Origin: CAZYYO01 sp964650965
Lineage (GTDB): Bacteria > Bacillota > Clostridia > Lachnospirales > Lachnospiraceae
Assembly: GCA_964650965.1 (NCBI GenBank)
Contig: CAZYYO010000022.1
Coordinates: forward strand, 1-33,802
DNA length: 33,802 nt
Direction: 5' to 3'
The position numbers and the translations under genes are program-made. Shown one piece after another: positions 15,681-24,385 of this stretch (position 1 is its first letter; the number at the start of each line of letters is the position of its first letter). The notes beneath the pieces were generated by a model. That model saw only the letters and a list, made by a program, of their open reading frames with translations, did no database searches and was not told where the DNA came from.

Positions 15681-16799
15681 TTATTCTTCGTTCGCTACTG
15701 CCTCAATGTCAACATCAGCAACATCACTGTCATCTTCTGTTTCTTCTGGTTCAACTAAAGCTTTCATGCTTAAGCTAATCTTTCTTTCATCTTCTCTGAA
15801 TTCAAAGATCTTAGCTTCTACTTCCTGTCCAACAGATAATACGTCAGAAGGTTTCTCAACATGATCTCTGGAAATCTGGGAAACGTGAAGTAATGCATCT
15901 ACACCAGGTGCAAGCTCAACGAATGCACCAAAGTCTGTCATTCTTGCAACTTTACCGGTAACAACATTTCCTACTGCAAATTTTGCAGCTGCATCATTCC
16001 AAGGATTAGCATCAGCAAATTTCATGCTAAGTGCAATCTTGTTCTCGTTAATATCCTTGATAAATACGGTAACGGTTTCGCCAACCTTGAATACCCTCTT
16101 AGGATTCTCAACTCTTCCCCATGACATTTCTGAAATGTGAAGAAGTCCGTCTGCTCCGCCTAAATCAATAAATGCACCGAAGTCAGTAACATTTTTCACT
16201 ACGCCTTCAACTACGTCTCCAACGTGGATTCTTGCAAATAATTCCTTCTGAAGCTCAGCTCTCTTAGCAACTAACAGCTGCTTTCTATCACCGATGATTC
16301 TTCTTCTTCTAGGATTGAATTCTGTAATAACAAAATCAATTTCCTGACCATTGTATTTGTTCAAATCCTTTTCATAAGAATCTGATACAAGGCTTGCTGG
16401 GATGAAGATTCTTGCTTCGTCAATTACAACACTTAAACCACCATTTAATACCTGAGCAACCTTAGCGGTTAATACTTCATGGTTTTCAAATGCTTCTTCT
16501 AATCTCTTGCTACCCTTTTCAGCGGCAAGTCTCTTGTAAGAAAGTAAAACCTGGCCTTCGCCATCATTTACCTTTACAACGATAGCTTCTAAAGGATCGC
16601 CAACATTAATAACTGTTGTTAAATCAACATTTGGTTCGTTTGTATATTCACTACGTGTGATAATACCATCTGATTTGTATCCGATGTTTAATACGATCTC
16701 ATCTTGCTTTACGTCGATTACGGTACCTTCAACTACCTCTCCATTTCTTATTGTTTTAAATGATTCTTCTAACATTTGTTCAAAACTCATTTCTGACAT
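15681..16799 (-). CDS. rpsA: S1 RNA-binding domain protein, ribosomal protein S1-like
   Basis: A 372-aa protein with four S1 (OB-fold) repeats: about residues 18-88, 103-170, 189-258 and 274-345. Repeats 3 and 4 have the strongest consensus (VKNVTDFGAFIDLGGADGLLHISEMSW and MTDFGAFVELAPGVDALLHVSQI; both cores are visible). Clostridial S1 homologues are shorter than the six-domain E. coli protein, so four domains is normal. It binds mRNA at the ribosome and may have other RNA roles. The tail is very acidic. GGAGG lies 10 nt before the ATG, and the start overlaps the end of ispH by 13 nt; in many Clostridia ispH and the S1 gene are fused, while here they are separate but overlapping. Confidence 0.94.
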   Translation of the reverse strand: MSEMSFEQMLEESFKTIRNGEVVEGTVIDVKQDEIVLNIGYKSDGIITRSEYTNEPNVDLTTVINVGDPLEAIVVKVNDGEGQVLLSYKRLAAEKGSKRLEEAFENHEVLTAKVAQVLNGGLSVVIDEARIFIPASLVSDSYEKDLNKYNGQEIDFVITEFNPRRRRIIGDRKQLLVAKRAELQKELFARIHVGDVVEGVVKNVTDFGAFIDLGGADGLLHISEMSWGRVENPKRVFKVGETVTVFIKDINENKIALSMKFADANPWNDAAAKFAVGNVVTGKVARMTDFGAFVELAPGVDALLHVSQISRDHVEKPSDVLSVGQEVEAKIFEFREDERKISLSMKALVEPEETEDDSDVADVDIEAVANEE

Positions 16800-17635
16800 T
16801 TCTTTTGAACCTCCTCAATAATTTTGTTTGGGGTTGAAGCCCCTGCTGTAATACCTACGTTGCTAATGGATTGTAGTACCGACAAATCGAAATCTTCTTT
16901 TGTCTGTATATAGTAAGTATCTGCACATTCTTTATTACATATTTCAAATAGCTTTTGCGTATTAGAACTGCTCTTGCCTCCGATTACAAACATTGCATCT
17001 ACGCGTTGTGCAATTTCTCTTGCTTCCTTCTGGCGAACTTCAGTCGCATTGCAAATCGTATTTAAAACAACTATATCATACCCTTTTTCGTCAACAATTT
17101 CAACTAATTCTTGAAATTTATTGTAGTTAAATGTCGTTTGACTGACCATACACACCTTTTCTCCCGTTTTATAAGGAAGACTTTGTGCCTCGTCATCACT
17201 GGAAATTACGGTAAAATCTTCATTTTTTACCCATCCGGTAATGCCACACACCTCCGGGTGTTTTCTGTTACCCACAATGACAATATGATACCCTTTTTCT
17301 GAATATTCTTCCACAATTCTATGAATCTTCAACACAAATGGGCAGGTTGCATCTACAATGGTAAAGCCATGCTGCTTTAAATCTTCATGTACTTTTCTGG
17401 AAATTCCATGGGAGCGAATAATGACGGTTCCTTTATCATAATGGGATAAATCTTCCCCTTCTTCTATTACATTAACTCCTTTATCCTGAAGCTCACGGAT
17501 TACCTCTTCATTATGGATAATAGGACCATAGGTATAGATTGGTCCGTCCTTTTTCTCGATTTGTTCATATACAAGATCTACTGCCCGCTTTACTCCAAAA
17601 CAAAATCCTGCACTTTTTGCTAACTCTATCTTCAT
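16787..17635 (-). CDS. ispH: 4-hydroxy-3-methylbut-2-enyl diphosphate reductase
   Basis: The last enzyme of the MEP isoprenoid pathway; it makes IPP and DMAPP using a [4Fe-4S] cluster. The 282-aa protein has all three cluster cysteines in their usual settings: AGFCFGVKRA (Cys12), DATCPFV and LNTICNAT. Other family marks are YGPIIHNEEV, IIRSHG, GNRKHPEV and the C-terminal ITAGASTPNKIIEEV. Length is normal. It is 35 nt after cmk and overlaps rpsA by 13 nt, so the three form an operon. Confidence 0.97.
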   Translation of the reverse strand: MKIELAKSAGFCFGVKRAVDLVYEQIEKKDGPIYTYGPIIHNEEVIRELQDKGVNVIEEGEDLSHYDKGTVIIRSHGISRKVHEDLKQHGFTIVDATCPFVLKIHRIVEEYSEKGYHIVIVGNRKHPEVCGITGWVKNEDFTVISSDDEAQSLPYKTGEKVCMVSQTTFNYNKFQELVEIVDEKGYDIVVLNTICNATEVRQKEAREIAQRVDAMFVIGGKSSSNTQKLFEICNKECADTYYIQTKEDFDLSVLQSISNVGITAGASTPNKIIEEVQKKCQK

Positions 17636-17670
17636 CCTACGCCTCGTAACTAATAATATTTATATTCTTA

Positions 17671-18327
17671 TTATTTGCATAATGCTATGATTGCATCCAC
17701 AACTTGATCAATTGTCATATGAGAAGAATCTACCAATACGGCATCCTCTGCCTGCTTTAATGGAGAGTTTTCCCGATGCATGTCCCGATAGTCTCTGTCT
17801 TCAATGTCTTTTTTTATTTCTTCCAAATTACAGGTCTGTCCCTTAGCTACTAACTCATCATATCTTCTCTGTGCCCTTGCCTGTGAGCTGGCAGTAAGAT
17901 ACACCTTCACCTGCGCATTTGGAAGAACGCAGGTTCCAATATCTCTTCCATCCATAATCACATCTGCGCCTGCGGCAAGATTTCGCTGCAGCTCTACTAG
18001 CTTTTCTCTCACCTTCAGATATACACTGGTTGCACTGGCCATATTGCCAACCTCTTCCTGGCGAATTTGTCCATTGACATTTTCTCCATTTAATATAACC
18101 TGCTGTTCGTTGTTCTCATAGCGAATGGTAACATCCACCTGATCCACGGCTTCATTGATTGCAGCTTCATTTTCTTTATTGATGTTCTGACGAAGAAAAT
18201 ACAGTGCCATTGCCCGATACATGGCGCCGGTGTCTACATAGATATAGTTTAATTTCTTAGCTACTAATTTAGCGATGGTACTTTTGCCTGCGCCTGCAGG
18301 ACCATCGATGGCGATATTCATACTCAT
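17671..18327 (-). CDS. cmk: (d)CMP kinase
   Basis: Cytidylate kinase converts CMP and dCMP to the diphosphates. The 218-aa protein has the P-loop AIDGPAGAGKSTIAK, the YVDTGAMYRA motif, a long NMP-binding insert, VIMDGRDIGTCVLP, and the lid region RAQRRYDEL followed by DRDYRDMHRENSPL. Size and motifs match the bacterial family fully. AAGGAAG lies 10 nt before the first ATG (18327); an ATG two codons on is possible. It heads the cmk-ispH-rpsA unit and is followed upstream by array 2. Confidence 0.97.
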   Translation of the reverse strand: MSMNIAIDGPAGAGKSTIAKLVAKKLNYIYVDTGAMYRAMALYFLRQNINKENEAAINEAVDQVDVTIRYENNEQQVILNGENVNGQIRQEEVGNMASATSVYLKVREKLVELQRNLAAGADVIMDGRDIGTCVLPNAQVKVYLTASSQARAQRRYDELVAKGQTCNLEEIKKDIEDRDYRDMHRENSPLKQAEDAVLVDSSHMTIDQVVDAIIALCK

Positions 18328-18589
18328 TGTTTTATTTACTTCCTTTGCTTTGTTTTTTGTTGGGCTGTGACAGTTGGTCGGGTTGGGATGATTTGTTATT
18401 GCTTGTCTGATAGTTCTACGGTATGTGTAATGGATTCACAGCTTATATATCAGATTATACATAAGACCAGGTGGAAATGCTATATGTAATGTGAGGGTTT
18501 TATTTATTCCTTCGTTGTAAAACACTGCAATATATGTAATTTCTTTGTGTGCTCCTCTGCCAAGCAACTTTCGTGTGATGCTTCTTGAT
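18328..18589 (-). other. Non-coding leader between cmk and array 2
   Basis: A 262-bp AT-rich stretch with no supported gene. On minus it has a TATAAT at 18454-18459 (GTATAATCTG context) about 130 nt before cmk, a possible promoter, but without a good -35. Nothing else stands out apart from a degenerate edge of array 2 after about 18560. Confidence 0.4.
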
Positions 18590-19327
18590 GGGTTTGGGGC
18601 TGGTGGTTAAATATATTGTTAAATCCTCCAAACTAGCTTCTTATGGAGCAAGTTTAGCATGGAATATTCTTCATTTTGGTGGAAATACTACGGCTTTGCA
18701 GCACCTCCCCCAAGAAGCTTAAACGCACTGGGGCTCACGGTCGAATATATCGTTAAATCCCCCAAACTGGCTTCTTATGGTGCAAGTTTGGCTTGTGATT
18801 TTCTTCATTTTGGTGGAAATACTGCGGATTTGCAGGCACCTCCCCCAAGAAGATTATATGCACTGGGGCTCACGGTCGAATATATCGTTGAATCCTCCAA
18901 ACTAGCTTCTTAAGGAGGCAGTTCGGCTTGTGATATTCTTAGTTTTGGTGGAAATACTGCGGATTTGCAGGCATCTCCCCCAAGGAACTTATATTAACTT
19001 ACAAGCCCCCCTCTAAGAAGATTATATACATTGGGGCTGGCGGTTAAATATATTGTTAAATTCCCCAATCTAGCTTCCTAAGGAGTAAGATTGGCTTGCG
19101 ATATTCTTAGCTTTGGAGGAAATACTGCGGATTTGCAGCATCTCCCCCAAGAAGCTTATATGCGCTGGGGCCCACGGTCGAATATATCGTTAAATCCTCC
19201 AAACTAGCTTCTTAAGGAGCAAGTTTGGCCTGTGATATTCTCCATTTTGGTGGAAATAGTACGGATTTATAGGCATCTCCCCCAAGAAGCTAAAACGCAC
19301 TGGGGCTCACGGTCGAATATATCGTAA
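18590..19327 (-). repeat. Tandem array 2: about six copies of a 134-135-bp unit, inverted relative to array 1
   Basis: The marker GGGGC recurs at 18596, 18730, 18865, 19033, 19167 and 19302, giving spacings of 134, 135, 168, 134 and 135 bp; the 168-bp unit carries a 34-bp insertion near 18985-19018. On plus each unit has AATCCTCCAAACTAGCTTCTT, GGAGCAAGTTTGGC, TTTTGGTGGAAATACTGCGG, CTCCCCCAAGAAG and CACTGGGGCTCACGG, then GTCGAATATATCGTTAAAT. Reverse-complemented it reads GCCCCAGTGCG, TAAGCTTCTTGGGG and TTTGGAGGATTTAAC, the same blocks in the same order as array 1. The reading frames inside are fragments of the repeat and are not genes. Confidence 0.92.
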
Positions 19328-19376
19328 ATTCACCGTTTCCGTCTTCCCGCCAATTCCTACACTACATTCCCCTACA

Positions 19377-20612
19377 CTACTCCACACTCATCCCCGCCAA
19401 GTAACCGCTGGAAAATGCAATCTGCAGATTATATCCGCCTGTCAGGGCATCCACGTCCAGGACCTCTCCTGCAAAGAACAAGCCATGCACCAGCTTGGAC
19501 TCCATGGTAGAAGGGTTTACATCCTTTACGCTTACACCGCCCTGGGTAATAATAGCTTCCTTGAAGCTTCTGGTTCCATTAATTGTCATAGGAAAATGCT
19601 TTAGGAGATGAACAATCTTCTCCCTCTCTCCCCGGGTAATTTCATTCATCTTCTTTTCATCGTCCATACCTGACAGCTGAATCATTACCGGAACCATTTT
19701 GGCAGGAAGCAAGTGGGAAAACAGCTGCTTACACTGCTTGTTTTGATTCTCCTTAATTTCCCGAAGGAGCCGTTCGTCCAGCTGCTGATTAGAAAGTGCT
19801 GGCTTTAAATCAATTTCCGCGGATAATACTCGCTCCTTGTCCAACGTCTTAGCCAAACGGCTGCTGGCACTTAAGACAAGGGGGCCACTGATTCCAAAGT
19901 GGGTAAAGAGCATTTCTCCAAATTCATCATATATGAGTTTACCAGCTGCATTTTTTATCATAAGAGAAACATTTTTAAGAGACAGTCCCTGCATCTCATA
20001 AATGTAGCTTTCCTGGGTAGTAAATGGTACCAAAGCCGGAAGACGTGGTGTTACATGATGATGCAGCTCTTTTGCAAAGCGATAACCATCTCCTGTGGAG
20101 CCTGTTGTCTGGTAGGAGAAGCCTCCGGTGGCCACAATCACTGCATCACAAGGCAAAATCTTACCATTTTCAAGCACAACATTACATACTCGCCCAGCAC
20201 TGGTTTCAATCCTTGCCACCCTGGTATTCAACCGAATCTCCACTCCATTCGCCTTCAATGTCCGCTGCAGGGTGTTGGTTACATCAGAGGCATGGTCTGA
20301 TACGGGAAATACCCGGTTCCCCCGCTCAATCTTGTATTCCATACCACGGCTTTGGAAGAAATCCATTACCATATCATTATTAAAGGTGTATAAGGCACTG
20401 TACAGGAATTTGGGGTTGGTTACAATCTGGGAAAACAGCTCCTCCATATCAGAGGCATTGGTGAAATTGCACCTACCCTTTCCTGTAATATAGATTTTCT
20501 TTCCCAGCTTTTCATTTTGTTCTAATAGAGTGACCTTATGTCCATTTTCTGAGGCAGCAATTCCTGCCATCATGCCGGCGGCACCGCCACCAATGATAAT
20601 TACATTACTCAT
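19377..20612 (-). CDS. BaiN/HI0933-family NAD(P)/FAD-dependent oxidoreductase
   Basis: A 411-aa flavoprotein with the Rossmann FAD motif at its N-terminus (NVIIIGGGAAGMMAGIAAS), GKKIYITGKGRCNFTN typical of HI0933/YhiN proteins, a second VIVATGGFSYQTTGSTGDGY block and a C-terminal FFAGEVLDVDALTGGYNLQIAFSSG that closes the FAD site. The family includes BaiN, but bile-acid chemistry cannot be assumed. The frame is open to 20666; the ATG at 20612 follows GGAG and starts at the Rossmann motif, so it is chosen. It overlaps the end of the rpiR gene by 8 nt. In related Clostridia this gene usually lies close to cmk; here array 2 separates them. Confidence 0.92.
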   Translation of the reverse strand: MSNVIIIGGGAAGMMAGIAASENGHKVTLLEQNEKLGKKIYITGKGRCNFTNASDMEELFSQIVTNPKFLYSALYTFNNDMVMDFFQSRGMEYKIERGNRVFPVSDHASDVTNTLQRTLKANGVEIRLNTRVARIETSAGRVCNVVLENGKILPCDAVIVATGGFSYQTTGSTGDGYRFAKELHHHVTPRLPALVPFTTQESYIYEMQGLSLKNVSLMIKNAAGKLIYDEFGEMLFTHFGISGPLVLSASSRLAKTLDKERVLSAEIDLKPALSNQQLDERLLREIKENQNKQCKQLFSHLLPAKMVPVMIQLSGMDDEKKMNEITRGEREKIVHLLKHFPMTINGTRSFKEAIITQGGVSVKDVNPSTMESKLVHGLFFAGEVLDVDALTGGYNLQIAFSSGYLAGMSVE

Positions 20613-21543
20613 TTTTGTCTCCTGCTTTGGTTTTCTTCTTGCCGTAACGCATCTTAATAGAATCATCTACCCGGTCAATTTCATCGCTTTCGTATACCTG
20701 GTATTCATCCCAAATATTCTCTAACATCTCCAGGGTGGATGCCACCTCATCCTGTTTCTTCATACACAAGGATACAATCAGGGCATTAATCACACTTAAA
20801 GGTGCCACCAGGGAATCTACAATAGATGCCATATCGCTTCTTGCAATCAGATTGCAGGAGGAATACAGATTCATTGGAGAATGTACACTGTCAGTTAAGG
20901 TAATTACCTTAGCACTGCGATTATTGGCAAATTCCATAGCCTTTAGGGTACGCATGGAATATCTAGGGAAGCTGATTCCAATAATTACATCTCTGCTATC
21001 AATATGAATCATCTGTTCAAACAGCTCGCTGGAATTATTGGTATGTAACAGGATAACATCCTCAAACATCAGGTTTAAATAAAAGGATAAAAAGGAAGCT
21101 AGGGGAGCACAGCTTCGAATTCCAATCACATAAATCTTTCTAGCCTTTAAAATAGTATCTACTGCCAGCTCAAAAGCATTGTCGTCAATATTTTCCAGGG
21201 TTTCCTTAATCTTCTCCGCATCTGATTGGAGCACAGATTCTAGTATTTTAGACTGGCTGATTCTTCCATAGGTAACCTCCATTCGCTGAATGGAATTTAA
21301 TTTATTTCGGACCATTTCCTCTAAGGCTTTTTGAAAATCCGGATATCCCTTGTATCCCAGATTCATGGCAAATCGAACTGCGGTGGACTCACTTACCCCC
21401 ACAACCTCTCCCAGCCTGGCTGCGGTTAGAAACACCGCTTTGTCATAATTATCTGTAATATAATTGGCAAGCATCTTCTGTCCTTTGCTCATGGAACTGT
21501 ATTTCTCATTGATGCGATTGTTTAATTCGTTGGTATTACTCAT
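20605..21543 (-). CDS. MurR/RpiR family transcriptional regulator
   Basis: A 312-aa regulator with an N-terminal RpiR helix-turn-helix (about residues 1-80: MSKGQKMLANYITDNYDKAVFLTAARLGEVVGVSESTAVRFAMNLGYKGYPDF spans the helices) and a C-terminal SIS sugar-phosphate-binding domain (about 120-260; IYVIGIRSCAPLASF, IGISFPRYS and VITLTDS are SIS-type segments). It probably senses a phosphosugar. The C-terminal 25 residues are charged. A promoter lies at 21623-21650. It overlaps the flavoprotein gene by 8 nt, which suggests co-expression, though the functional link is unclear. Confidence 0.92.
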   Translation of the reverse strand: MSNTNELNNRINEKYSSMSKGQKMLANYITDNYDKAVFLTAARLGEVVGVSESTAVRFAMNLGYKGYPDFQKALEEMVRNKLNSIQRMEVTYGRISQSKILESVLQSDAEKIKETLENIDDNAFELAVDTILKARKIYVIGIRSCAPLASFLSFYLNLMFEDVILLHTNNSSELFEQMIHIDSRDVIIGISFPRYSMRTLKAMEFANNRSAKVITLTDSVHSPMNLYSSCNLIARSDMASIVDSLVAPLSVINALIVSLCMKKQDEVASTLEMLENIWDEYQVYESDEIDRVDDSIKMRYGKKKTKAGDKNE

Positions 21544-21622
21544 GCTTGATTTATTCCTCCTAATATAAGTATGGTATTAAGTTTCTTATAATAGCCAGCC
21601 GTCATACTTCTCGTACCAATTT

Positions 21623-21650
21623 ATTATAACAAAAGAAGGAAAAATCACAA
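21623..21650 (-). promoter_or_regulatory. Promoter of the rpiR-flavoprotein unit
   Basis: Read on minus: -35 TTGTGA (21645-21650), 16-nt spacer, -10 TATAAT (21623-21628). It lies about 80 nt before the rpiR ATG. Confidence 0.55.
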
Positions 21651-21743
21651 GATAAACTTGCAACTTTCCCTTCATCATATTACAAATTATGCTATTTTCC
21701 CTGCATATACGACATGTGATGAACTATAACACATCTACTTCCC

Positions 21744-23162
21744 TTATACAGGATAAGCTCCATTTTCACCATCAGCCATGTTAGGGTCAACCTTGGTCTG
21801 CTGTGCTTCCCGATACTTGAAGAATTCTGTAGCAACCTGTGGGAACAATGCATAGCTTAATACGTCCTCATCCTGCTGCTTCCACTGCTTCATTTCAGCT
21901 TCAATCTTGTCTAATTCTGGCTCAAGAAGGTCCGCTGGTCTGCAGGTAATAGCATTCTTCTTCTCTTCTCCTAATACCTTGTCAACAACCTCTGGATTGA
22001 AAGGCTTTACAGTCTTACCATATTTTCCAAGAAGAATATCCTTGGTTTCCTTGGTAGCAACCTTGTATCTTTCACCCATTAATACGTTAAATACAGCCTG
22101 GGTTCCAACAATCTGTGAAGAAGGAGTAACAAGTGGTGGCTCGCCTAAGTCCTTACGAACACGTGGAACTTCTGCAAGAACCTCTTCGTATTTGTCTTCC
22201 TTACCCTGCTCCTTTAACTGGGATACCAGGTTAGATAACATACCGCCTGGAACCTGATATAACAGAGTCTTAATATTAACGCCTAATACCTTAGGATTCA
22301 TTAATCCGCTTTCTAATGCTTCTTCTCTCATAGGTCTGAAATAATCAGCGATTTCTGCCAGCTGGTTCTGGTCTAAGCCGGTATCATAAGCAGTTCCCTT
22401 AAATGCTTCCACCATAACCTCTGTTGCAGGCTGACTGGTTCCTAAAGCAAATGGAGACATTGCAGTATCAATAATATCACATCCAGCCTCTACTGCCTTC
22501 ATATAGGTCATAGAAGCCACACCGGAGGTGTAGTGAGTATGCAGCTCGATTGGAAGCTTGGTAGCATCCTTTAAGGCATGAATCAGCTCATCTGCTGCGG
22601 TAGGAACAAGAAGACCAGCCATATCCTTAATACATAAGGAATCAGCTCCCATATCCTCTACCTTTTTTGCCATTTCCATCCAGTACTCTAAGGTGTAAGC
22701 ATCCCCTAAGGTGTAGCTTAATGCTACCTGAGCATGTCCCTTTTCCTTATTACAAGCACTTACTGCTGTCTGTAAGTTTCTTACATCATTTAAGCAGTCG
22801 AAAATACGAATGATATCGATTCCATTTGCAATAGATTTCTGTACGAAATACTCTACAACATCATCTGCGTAAGGACGATATCCCAGGATATTCTGTCCAC
22901 GGAACAGCATCTGCAGCTTGGTATTCTTAAATCCATCACGTAATTTTCTAAGACGATCCCATGGATCTTCCTTTAAGAAGCGAAGGGATGCATCAAATGT
23001 AGCACCACCCCAGCACTCTACTGCATGATATCCAACCTTATCCATCTTGTCTACGATTGGAAGCATCTGCTCTGTTGTCATTCTTGTTGCAATCAGTGAC
23101 TGATGTGCATCTCTTAATATGGTTTCCGTAATTTTTACGGGTTTCTTCATTTCTTCAGACAT
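21744..23162 (-). CDS. Oxaloacetate decarboxylase alpha-type carboxyltransferase (PYC-B/5S-like)
   Basis: A 472-aa TIM-barrel carboxyltransferase that moves CO2 between oxaloacetate/pyruvate and biotin. Visible active-site features: ETILRDAHQSLIATRM (metal-binding Asp), AVECWGGATFD, LCIKDMAGLL (the Lys that is carbamylated in the family) and ELHTHYTSG (two metal-ligand His). The C-terminal part has the helical PYC domain but no biotin domain; the carrier is encoded separately at 24386. The architecture resembles the 5S subunit of Propionibacterium transcarboxylase as well as OadA. GGAGG precedes the ATG. It is the last gene of the five-gene operon. Confidence 0.93.
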   Translation of the reverse strand: MSEEMKKPVKITETILRDAHQSLIATRMTTEQMLPIVDKMDKVGYHAVECWGGATFDASLRFLKEDPWDRLRKLRDGFKNTKLQMLFRGQNILGYRPYADDVVEYFVQKSIANGIDIIRIFDCLNDVRNLQTAVSACNKEKGHAQVALSYTLGDAYTLEYWMEMAKKVEDMGADSLCIKDMAGLLVPTAADELIHALKDATKLPIELHTHYTSGVASMTYMKAVEAGCDIIDTAMSPFALGTSQPATEVMVEAFKGTAYDTGLDQNQLAEIADYFRPMREEALESGLMNPKVLGVNIKTLLYQVPGGMLSNLVSQLKEQGKEDKYEEVLAEVPRVRKDLGEPPLVTPSSQIVGTQAVFNVLMGERYKVATKETKDILLGKYGKTVKPFNPEVVDKVLGEEKKNAITCRPADLLEPELDKIEAEMKQWKQQDEDVLSYALFPQVATEFFKYREAQQTKVDPNMADGENGAYPV

Positions 23163-23209
23163 TTATTAACCTCCTGTAATTTGTAATGCTTCTGCGATAT
23201 GCGAAGCTA

Positions 23210-24358
23210 TTATACGCCAAAGATTGCCATAAATACACCGGCTGCTACTGCAGTACCGATAACGCCGGCAACATTTGGTCCCATTGCATGCATAAGTAAA
23301 AAGTTCGTAGGATCTTCATCTGCACCAACCTTCTGAGATACTCGTGCAGACATAGGTACCGCTGAAACACCAGCACTTCCGATCAATGGATTGATCTTGC
23401 CCTTGGTGATAAAGCATAACAGCTTACCAAACAGGACACCTGCAGCGGTACCGATTGCAAATGCAATAAGTCCAAGAATTACAATCTTAATGGTACTTAA
23501 GTTCAAGAAAGCTTCTGCACTGGTAGATGCACCTACAGAGGTTCCCAGTAGAATAACTACAATATACATAAGCGCGTTGCTTGCTGTTTCTGTCAGCTGG
23601 CGAACAACTCCACATTCCTTAAACAGGTTACCAAGCATTAACATACCAACCAATGGAGCTGTGGTAGGCAGAATCAAACATACAATAATGGTTACTACAA
23701 TAGGGAATAAGATTCTCTCTAATTTAGAGACAGGTCTTAGATTCTCCATGTGAATGGACCGTTCCTTCTTGGTAGTAAATAATTTCATAATTGGTGGCTG
23801 GATAATTGGTACTAATGCCATGTAGGAATAAGCCGCCACGGCGATTGGTCCCATCAAGGCACTTTGCCCTAATCGTCCCGCCAGGAAAATTGACGTTGGT
23901 CCGTCAGCACCACCGATAATAGATACGGCAGCTGCTGCCTGATCTGAGAATCCTAAGAGGATTGCAAACAGATAAGCACTGAAGATTCCGAACTGTGCTG
24001 CTGCGCCTAACAAAAAGCTGACAGGATTCGCAATTAAAGGTCCGAAATCAGTCATAGCTCCAACACCTAAAAAGATTAAAGATGGAAGGATTGACCATTC
24101 ATCTAAGGTATAAAAATAGTATAACAAACCACCCACACCATTGGATGTTTCTTCAGGGCTGGCAATAATATCCGGATAAATGTTAACCAGTAGCATACCA
24201 AAAGCGATTGGTACTAATAATAATGGTTCATATCCTTTTTTGATTGCAAGATAAAGGAACACACAGGCAACGATAATCATAACAAAATTACCACCAGTCA
24301 GATTAGCAAATGCCGTTTGATGAAGAAGGTTACTCATTGTTTCTAAAACGTAACTCAT
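23210..24358 (-). CDS. oadB: Sodium ion-translocating decarboxylase subunit beta
   Basis: The membrane subunit that decarboxylates carboxybiotin and exports Na+. The 382-aa protein has about 9-10 hydrophobic segments. Key family motifs are present: IIGGADGPTSIFLAGRL with the functional Asp, SAGVSAVPMSARV, and MHAMGPNVAGVIGTAVAAG near the C-terminus. It works with the biotin carrier, OadG and a carboxyltransferase. GGAGG precedes the ATG, and gaps to its neighbours are 27 and 47 nt. It could belong equally to an oxaloacetate, methylmalonyl-CoA or glutaconyl-CoA decarboxylase, since the beta subunits are alike. Confidence 0.95.
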   Translation of the reverse strand: MSYVLETMSNLLHQTAFANLTGGNFVMIIVACVFLYLAIKKGYEPLLLVPIAFGMLLVNIYPDIIASPEETSNGVGGLLYYFYTLDEWSILPSLIFLGVGAMTDFGPLIANPVSFLLGAAAQFGIFSAYLFAILLGFSDQAAAAVSIIGGADGPTSIFLAGRLGQSALMGPIAVAAYSYMALVPIIQPPIMKLFTTKKERSIHMENLRPVSKLERILFPIVVTIIVCLILPTTAPLVGMLMLGNLFKECGVVRQLTETASNALMYIVVILLGTSVGASTSAEAFLNLSTIKIVILGLIAFAIGTAAGVLFGKLLCFITKGKINPLIGSAGVSAVPMSARVSQKVGADEDPTNFLLMHAMGPNVAGVIGTAVAAGVFMAIFGV

Positions 24359-24385
24359 GAAAATTCCTCCTGCTTCCTGTGACTA

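Noticed and set aside
18659..18913. Open frame on plus inside array 2
   Set aside because: It is a by-product of two repeat units; there is no ribosome site and the peptide repeats only because the DNA does.
19377..20612. Bile-acid-transforming BaiN function
   Set aside because: The HI0933 family is broad and common in bacteria without bile-acid metabolism; no bai genes are present here.
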